A DNA stretch of 11,939 nt from DASRTE01 sp035316885 (GTDB lineage Bacteria; Actinomycetota; Actinomycetes; Jiangellales; Jiangellaceae), in NCBI GenBank assembly GCA_035316885.1, contig DATHII010000201.1, positions 1 through 11,939 of the forward strand, given 5' to 3'. Below the pieces are notes generated by a model that worked only from the letters and a program-made list of their open reading frames with translations, was not told the DNA's origin and made no database searches. The first letter of the stretch is position 1. Each line of letters opens with the position of its first letter. Shown here one piece after another: positions 5,469 to 11,939 of this stretch. The position numbers and the translations under genes were made by a program.

Positions 5469-6566
5469 TCAGTTGCGCCAGAGGATCACCAGTGCCCGGT
5501 CGTCGGAGTCGGATGCGGCGACCGCGTCGATCAGCCGCCTGGCTCCGTAGCGGAAGCCCCGAGCCACGAGCCGCTCGGCCTCGCCCTGGAGCTTGTCGAT
5601 GCCGTCGGTGAGGTCCCGCCGGGGGGTCTCTACCAGGCCGTCGGTGTAGAGCAGGAGCGCGTCGCCCGAGCGCAGAGTGCCCGAGCTCGGCACGTAGTCG
5701 TCCTTCTCGAACACGCCGAGCAGGCCGCCGGTCGCCTCGAGGATGCTCCACTTCCCCGAACCGGCATGGAAGTGCACGGCCGGCGGATGGCCGGCCGATC
5801 GAACCTGGTACTCGCCGGTGCCGAGGTCTACGACGAGGTAGACGGCCGTCGCGAAGCCCTCCGCCCAGTCTTGCCGAAGGAGATAGGCGTTGGCCGCCGG
5901 GAGGAACTCCACCGGCGGAAGCGAGCCGATCAGGCCACCGAATGCGCCCGACAGCATCAGAGCCCTGGTGCCTGCGGCGAGTCCCTTGCCCGAGACGTCC
6001 ACGAGCGCGACCTCGAGGACGAGGCCCTGCGGCGAGCGCGAGGCGACGAGGAAGTCGCCGGAGAACTTCGACCGGCCGGCCGAGCGGTGTACGACCTCGG
6101 CCTCCCAGCCGCGCGGCAGCGCGGGCATCTCGCCCTGCGCACGCAACCGGTCGCGCAGGTCGACGAGCATCGACTCGCCGACCGTCCCCTGGACGCCGAG
6201 ACGGGCCCGTGACCGGGCCGACCCGATGGCGACCACAGCCGTGATCGCCACCACGAACACCACGCCGAGGTAGAGCTCGTCGACACCGTGGACGATGCCC
6301 TCCCCCACCAGGGCGACTCCGGTGACGATCACCACCAGCACCAGCGAAGGGACCGACAAGGCCAACCCACCGAGCAGGACGGGCAGGACGAACATGCTGA
6401 ACGGGATCGTCCCCGGCAGGGTGATGCGAACGAAGTAGACCACGACGATCATCAGCAGGAGCGAGCCCAACACCACCGGCTCGCGATCCATCCAGCGGCC
6501 CAACCGGGCGGCCACCCCCCGGCGAGTGAGCCGCCGCCTGAGGATCCGGTCGGATCTCGCGGTCAC
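5469..6566 (-). CDS. Membrane-anchored PP2C-type (SpoIIE/RsbU-like) serine/threonine phosphatase
   Basis: With GTG 6566 as start it has 365 residues. The open frame extends 102 nt further up, but that part is not protein-like, and TACTGT lies 6 nt before this GTG, fitting a leaderless start. Residues 1-28 are basic (ILRRRLTRRGVAARLGRW), followed by about four hydrophobic segments (about 31-49, 54-70, 72-90, 98-115). The cytoplasmic PP2C domain spans about 150-365. Metal-binding aspartates are visible in SGDFLVAS (D171), LVDVSGKGLAAG (D190), YTDGLVE (D309) and SDDRALVILW (D355/D356), with RSAGHPP between them. Such enzymes dephosphorylate anti-anti-sigma or similar proteins in partner-switching pathways. 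No sensor domain other than the membrane part is seen, and no STAS or kinase gene lies in the window. It faces the sigma gene tail to tail, so a link to it is not implied. Confidence 0.85.
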   Translation of the reverse strand: MTARSDRILRRRLTRRGVAARLGRWMDREPVVLGSLLLMIVVVYFVRITLPGTIPFSMFVLPVLLGGLALSVPSLVLVVIVTGVALVGEGIVHGVDELYLGVVFVVAITAVVAIGSARSRARLGVQGTVGESMLVDLRDRLRAQGEMPALPRGWEAEVVHRSAGRSKFSGDFLVASRSPQGLVLEVALVDVSGKGLAAGTRALMLSGAFGGLIGSLPPVEFLPAANAYLLRQDWAEGFATAVYLVVDLGTGEYQVRSAGHPPAVHFHAGSGKWSILEATGGLLGVFEKDDYVPSSGTLRSGDALLLYTDGLVETPRRDLTDGIDKLQGEAERLVARGFRYGARRLIDAVAASDSDDRALVILWRN

Positions 6567-6572
6567 GGCGCG

Positions 6573-6600
6573 ACAGTAGCGGTCGCAGCGCCCGCACCAA
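6573..6600 (-). promoter_or_regulatory. Putative leaderless promoter of the PP2C phosphatase gene
   Basis: On the minus strand TACTGT (6578-6573) matches TANNNT and lies 6 nt before the GTG at 6566. TTGGTG (6600-6595) with a 16-nt spacer is a poor -35 element (3 of 6 to TTGACA). No Shine-Dalgarno sequence precedes the GTG, which supports leaderless translation. Confidence 0.4.
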
Positions 6601-6646
6601 AGACGAGATTCCTTACTCCACCACGGAAGCTGGGACCAAGCGCCCA

Positions 6647-6675
6647 TGGACCCGCCGGAGCAGGGCACGTACTGT
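6647..6675 (+). promoter_or_regulatory. Possible divergent promoter in the phosphatase-rpiB gap
   Basis: TGGACC (6647-6652, 4 of 6 to TTGACA), a 17-nt spacer, then TACTGT (6670-6675), followed 7 nt later by ATG 6683. That ATG opens a 61-codon frame (6683-6868) with no recognised family, whose end overlaps the 3' end of rpiB on the other strand. The promoter shape is fair; I do not call the small frame a gene. The rest of the 243-bp gap between the phosphatase start (6566) and the rpiB stop (6810) shows nothing else. Confidence 0.25.
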
Positions 6676-6809
6676 CGGTCCCATGACCGGCCGTGGGAAG
6701 GTGCCCGATCGCCGGATGGATCACGTAGACCGACGGTCTCAGGTCGGTGTCTCCGGTGCCATGCGGGCCCGGGACGTCTCCCGGCCGACCGACGAGCTCG
6801 TCGCCGAGG

Positions 6810-7292
6810 TCATGCGGAAGGACCGCCCGACAGGGGAGGAAGCTCCCCCACCTGCTCGTAGCGGTTGAGCATCCTGATCCGGCGTTCGTGCCGCTCGTCG
6901 CCCGAGAACCGCGTTGCCAGGAAGATCCGTACGAACCCGACGACCTCGTCGATCGAGTGCACGCGCCCTCCGACCGCCATGACGCGAGCGTCGTTGTGTT
7001 CGCGCGACAGGCGGGCGGTGTCGGCGCTCCAGACCAGAGCCGCCCGGATACCTCGCACCTTGTTCGCGGCCATCTGCTCGCCGTTGCCCGAACCCCCGAG
7101 CACGACGCCCAGGCTGGTGTCGTCATGGGCGACCGCCTCGGCTGCACGGAGGCAGTAGACCGGATAGTCGTCAGCGTCGTCGTAGACGAACGCGCCGTGA
7201 TCGACAACCTCGTGGCCGTCGGCGCGCAACGCCTCGGCCACCTGGTTCTTGACCTCGAAGCCGGCGTGATCGGACCCCAGATGGACGCGCAT
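6810..7292 (-). CDS. rpiB: Ribose-5-phosphate isomerase B
   Basis: A 160-residue RpiB/LacAB-family enzyme that interconverts ribulose-5-phosphate and ribose-5-phosphate in the non-oxidative pentose phosphate pathway, in the cytoplasm. The ATG at 7292 puts the family N-terminus MRVHLGSDHAGFEVK at the start; the open frame further up has no similarity. Residues agree with the actinobacterial enzyme at a constant offset of 3 from M. tuberculosis: D8, H9, the GGSGNGEQ loop with E72 (the catalytic base that replaces cysteine of E. coli RpiB), H99, N100, R110, R134 and R138. Length is usual for the family. It is divergent from pepN across 73 bp. CAGGAT lies 6 nt before its ATG and may be a -10 element for leaderless mRNA, or its AGGA may act as a weak ribosome binding site. 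Confidence 0.93.
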   Translation of the reverse strand: MRVHLGSDHAGFEVKNQVAEALRADGHEVVDHGAFVYDDADDYPVYCLRAAEAVAHDDTSLGVVLGGSGNGEQMAANKVRGIRAALVWSADTARLSREHNDARVMAVGGRVHSIDEVVGFVRIFLATRFSGDERHERRIRMLNRYEQVGELPPLSGGPSA

Positions 7293-7298
7293 GGCGCC

Positions 7299-7304
7299 AT
7301 CCTG
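7299..7304 (-). promoter_or_regulatory. -10-like hexamer before rpiB
   Basis: CAGGAT on the minus strand lies 6 nt upstream of the rpiB ATG (one mismatch to TANNNT). No convincing -35 element is seen at 16-18 nt. The AGGA core could also serve as a Shine-Dalgarno sequence, so the role is undecided. Confidence 0.3.
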
Positions 7305-7352
7305 CCAGCGACCACGGACGACGTCGGACTTCGCGCGCATCCATAGATCTGT

Positions 7353-7358
7353 CAGGAT
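7353..7358 (+). promoter_or_regulatory. -10-like hexamer before pepN
   Basis: The same hexamer, CAGGAT, lies 7 nt upstream of the pepN ATG at 7366. Together with the rpiB copy (7299-7304) it makes a near mirror pair in the 73-bp divergent intergenic region. It may act as a -10 element of a leaderless transcript or give an AGGA ribosome binding site. Confidence 0.3.
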
Positions 7359-7365
7359 CGGGCGC

Positions 7366-9945
<2,580 letters not shown>

Positions 9946-9957
9946 ACCGGATATCGC

Positions 9958-10839
9958 TCAGGCGGCCAGGCGGGCGCGCGTGGCCGGGATCACCTCCTGG
10001 GCGAACCGGCGCAGCCGCTCGTGGCCGGCGCCGTCCGAGCCCCAGAACACGATGGTCTGCGCCCGGTGGTCGACCACGAGCGACGTCAGCTCGTCCACCC
10101 ACTGTCCGACCGGGCCGTGCAGGAACCCCTCGGACCGGCCGTCGGTGATCGTGCCGTTGACGTTGAACACCCTGCGCACGTCGGTCGGCTTCCGCCCCGC
10201 CTCGGCCGCGCCCTCATCGACCCGCGCGTTCATCTCCGCCAGGCGGGCGAGGACGTCGGGCCTGATGGAGTGCACCCAACCGTCCGCGATTCGGCCGGTC
10301 TGACGCAACGACCGTGGGCCGGACGAGCCGATCCAGATGCCGATGTCGTGTACAGGGATCGGCCCGGAATGGACCCCGCGCAGGTGGTAGAAGTCGCCCT
10401 CGAAGCGCAGGCCGCGCTCGCCACTCCAGACCCGCCTGATCACCTCGACGCCCTCGGCGAGCTGGTCGACCGACTCGCCGGCGCTGCGCCGGGTGCCCCC
10501 GTATCCCTCGATGGCGTCCCAGAAGGCTCCTGCCCCGAGGCCGAGTTCGAACCGGCCACCGGACAACACGTCGAGCGTCGCGGCCGTCTTTGCCAGCACG
10601 GCAGGAGGACGCAGCGGGAGACTAGCCACGTCGGGGAAGGCCCGGAGCCTCGTCGTCGTCGCGAGGATCGCGCTCATGAGCGCGAACGTGTCGACGAAAC
10701 GGCGCTGGTATGGATGGTCCTGGATGCCGACGTACTCGAGGCCGAGCCGCTCCACCTCGCGGGCAGTTTCGATCAGCGGATCGGCCGCGTTCGGGATCAG
10801 GAAATAGCCGAAGTCGAGATCGCCGCCGGCCTCGGGCAT
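9958..10839 (-). CDS. LLM-class F420-dependent oxidoreductase
   Basis: A 293-residue luciferase-like TIM-barrel oxidoreductase. The ATG at 10839 has GGAGGT 7 nt upstream, and the first strand LDFGYFLIPNA follows at once; the longer frame upstream runs into the amidase gene. Family segments are YVGIQDHPYQ, the highly conserved LDVLSGGRFELGLGAG followed by DAIEGYGG, IGIWIGSSGPRSLRQTG and RIADGWV. The C-terminal part (VGQWVDELTSLV, then TIVFW) fits actinobacterial members of this class. Most relatives use coenzyme F420 rather than FMN; the cofactor is inferred and the substrate is unknown. It lies 83 bp downstream of the amidase gene on the same strand and could be co-transcribed with it, though it has its own good ribosome binding site. 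Confidence 0.88.
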   Translation of the reverse strand: MPEAGGDLDFGYFLIPNAADPLIETAREVERLGLEYVGIQDHPYQRRFVDTFALMSAILATTTRLRAFPDVASLPLRPPAVLAKTAATLDVLSGGRFELGLGAGAFWDAIEGYGGTRRSAGESVDQLAEGVEVIRRVWSGERGLRFEGDFYHLRGVHSGPIPVHDIGIWIGSSGPRSLRQTGRIADGWVHSIRPDVLARLAEMNARVDEGAAEAGRKPTDVRRVFNVNGTITDGRSEGFLHGPVGQWVDELTSLVVDHRAQTIVFWGSDGAGHERLRRFAQEVIPATRARLAA

Positions 10840-10909
10840 CGCAGGCACCTCCAGGGGTTTCCCCGCACCAACCACGACCGCCGCCCCCGTGTTCCGCGGC
10901 CGTAGCCCG

Positions 10910-10938
10910 CCCGACCAGTGGGTTACCCGACCAGTGGG
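10910..10938. repeat. 13-bp direct repeat, 16-bp period, across the amidase stop codon
   Basis: cccgaccagtggg occurs at 10910-10922 and again at 10926-10938, separated by tta. On the minus strand this is the last codons of the amidase (PLVG, the duplicated block), TAA (10925-10923), then the same block again. The arrangement is a 16-bp tandem duplication that includes the stop codon, probably from replication slippage. Confidence 0.8.
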
Positions 10939-11939
10939 GCCCGCGCCGAACGCCAGGGACGCGCGACCTCGAGCTGCGCCGCCAATGTGAGCAGCGTCTC
11001 CTCGTCGCCGTGCCGGCCGCCGAGCATGACGCCGACCGGCAGCGTCACTCCGTTCACCTCGGCCCGGTACAGCGGCAGGCTGATCGCGGGACGGCCGGTG
11101 AGGTTCCAGACACTGGTCCATGGGGTGTACTCGGTCTGGGCGGCGAAGTCGGCCGCCGGATTGTCATCGTCGCGCAACTCCCCGACGCGGGCCGGAAGGC
11201 GGGCGAGTGTCGGCGAGAGGATCACGTCGTAGTCGGCCCAGGCCAACGCTGTGTCCCGGGTCGTCGTCTGCACGCTCGAGATCGCCTGGGCGTACGCGAC
11301 ACCCGAGACGCGCCTCCCCTCGTCCCGCAGCCAGCGGGTCAGCGGCACCAGCAGCTGTTCGGTCCCGGGCGGCACCGGGGCAGCCGCGGCGAGAACCGAC
11401 CAGATCGCCTCGAACGACGCCCAACGCTGCGCAGGGAAGGGCACCGGCGCCTCCTCCACCCGATGGCCGAGGTCGGCGAGCAGTGCGGCGGTGTCCCCGA
11501 CGGCGTCCAGGCACTGCACGTCGACGGCCGCTCCCTCGGCGATGACCGGGGTGGTCAGTACCCCCACGCGAAGCACGCCCGGATCCAGCTCGCACGCCTC
11601 GAGGAACGTCGTCGCCGGCGGCACCAGCACATGCAGGTCGCCAGGCCAGCCGCTCGCGAGCACGTCGAGCGCCGCCGCGGTGTCCCTGACGTCGCGCGTC
11701 AGCACACCGTTGACGGCGAGCCCGGCTCCGTCGACACCGTAGGGCCCGGGGCTGACCCGTCCCCTGGTCGGCTTGAGCCCGACCAGGCCGCAGGCGCTTG
11801 CCGGGATCCGGATGGAGCCGCCGCCGTCCGACCCGTGGGCGACGGGAACGATCCCGGCCGCCACCGCAGCGGCCGCGCCCCCGCTGGAGCCGCCGGCCGA
11901 TCGCTCCAGGTCCCACGGTGTCCGGGCGGGCGGCGCCAC
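10923..11939 (-). CDS. Amidase-signature hydrolase (5' end outside the window)
   Basis: The C-terminal 338 residues or so of an amidase-signature enzyme, which hydrolyses a C-N amide bond. The gene runs off the right edge; the first codon seen is internal and no true start is present. GGSSGGAAAAV followed by HGSDGGGSIRIPASA is the signature: by analogy with fatty-acid amide hydrolase, S18 of the visible part is the bridging serine and S42 the nucleophile. The catalytic lysine lies in the missing N-terminal part (about 100-130 residues, judging from family length). The C-terminal half has DVILSPTLARLP, then TPWTSVWNLTGRPAISLPL, both typical. It could be a general amidase, a NylA-like hydrolase or a GatA paralogue; no gatB or gatC is nearby, so a stand-alone amidase is favoured. 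It probably leads a unit with the LLM oxidoreductase. Confidence 0.9.
   Translation of the reverse strand: MAPPARTPWDLERSAGGSSGGAAAAVAAGIVPVAHGSDGGGSIRIPASACGLVGLKPTRGRVSPGPYGVDGAGLAVNGVLTRDVRDTAAALDVLASGWPGDLHVLVPPATTFLEACELDPGVLRVGVLTTPVIAEGAAVDVQCLDAVGDTAALLADLGHRVEEAPVPFPAQRWASFEAIWSVLAAAAPVPPGTEQLLVPLTRWLRDEGRRVSGVAYAQAISSVQTTTRDTALAWADYDVILSPTLARLPARVGELRDDDNPAADFAAQTEYTPWTSVWNLTGRPAISLPLYRAEVNGVTLPVGVMLGGRHGDEETLLTLAAQLEVARPWRSARAPLVG

Noticed and set aside
5386..6600. A 404-codon minus-strand frame overlapping the phosphatase gene
   Set aside because: Arg/Gly/Pro-rich shadow of the PP2C phosphatase, which has the real motifs in the neighbouring frame.
10840..11121. N-terminal extension of the LLM oxidoreductase
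   Set aside because: The 94 extra codons run across the intergenic repeat and into the amidase gene; the ATG at 10839 has a good ribosome binding site and family similarity starts there.

Overview
High-GC window with the traits of an actinobacterium, probably Nocardioides-like (Propionibacteriales); the genus is inferred. Supporting traits are the RpiB variant with glutamate in place of the catalytic cysteine, an F420-type luciferase-like oxidoreductase, an actinobacterial PepN next to rpiB, GTG starts, and start codons lying 6-7 nt after -10-like hexamers, as in leaderless mRNAs.

Left part (1-3.6 kb) is a decaying region. It opens with three 23-bp tandem repeats (31-99) that look like the terminus of an insertion sequence. 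Next comes a DinB/DUF664 pseudogene (186-784) with one frameshift and two tryptophan codons turned into stops, then a small secreted protein of unknown function (839-1432, minus). Positions 1433-2018 hold no intact gene, only scraps: an EthD-like piece, a possible serine-hydrolase piece and, on the minus strand, a piece of a ChrA-type chromate transporter. An intact sulfite-oxidase-type molybdoenzyme follows (2019-3122, minus). Divergent from it is an SRPBCC pseudogene (3214-3553) with an internal deletion and frame changes.

Middle part (3.6-6.6 kb) is intact. An NAD(P)-binding SDR gene (3603-4448, minus) and an ECF41/SigJ-type sigma factor with a fused SnoaL-like domain (4550-5443, plus) are divergent. 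Their 101-bp intergenic region carries two opposed copies of GTCACA-N16-(T/G)GTC, close to the known ECF41 promoter. The sigma factor therefore probably drives both itself and the SDR. A membrane-anchored SpoIIE-type PP2C phosphatase (5469-6566, minus) converges on the sigma gene.

Right part (6.8-11.9 kb) is housekeeping and catabolic. rpiB (6810-7292, minus) and pepN (7366-9945, plus) are divergent across 73 bp. An F420-dependent LLM-class oxidoreductase (9958-10839, minus) follows an amidase-signature hydrolase (10923 to the window edge, minus; 5' end missing). A 16-bp tandem duplication straddles the amidase stop codon.

I found no RNA gene, CRISPR array, intact mobile element or new multi-gene defence system. 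The most informative signals are the two-way ECF41 promoter pair and the cluster of five broken genes or gene scraps beside an IS-like repeat.
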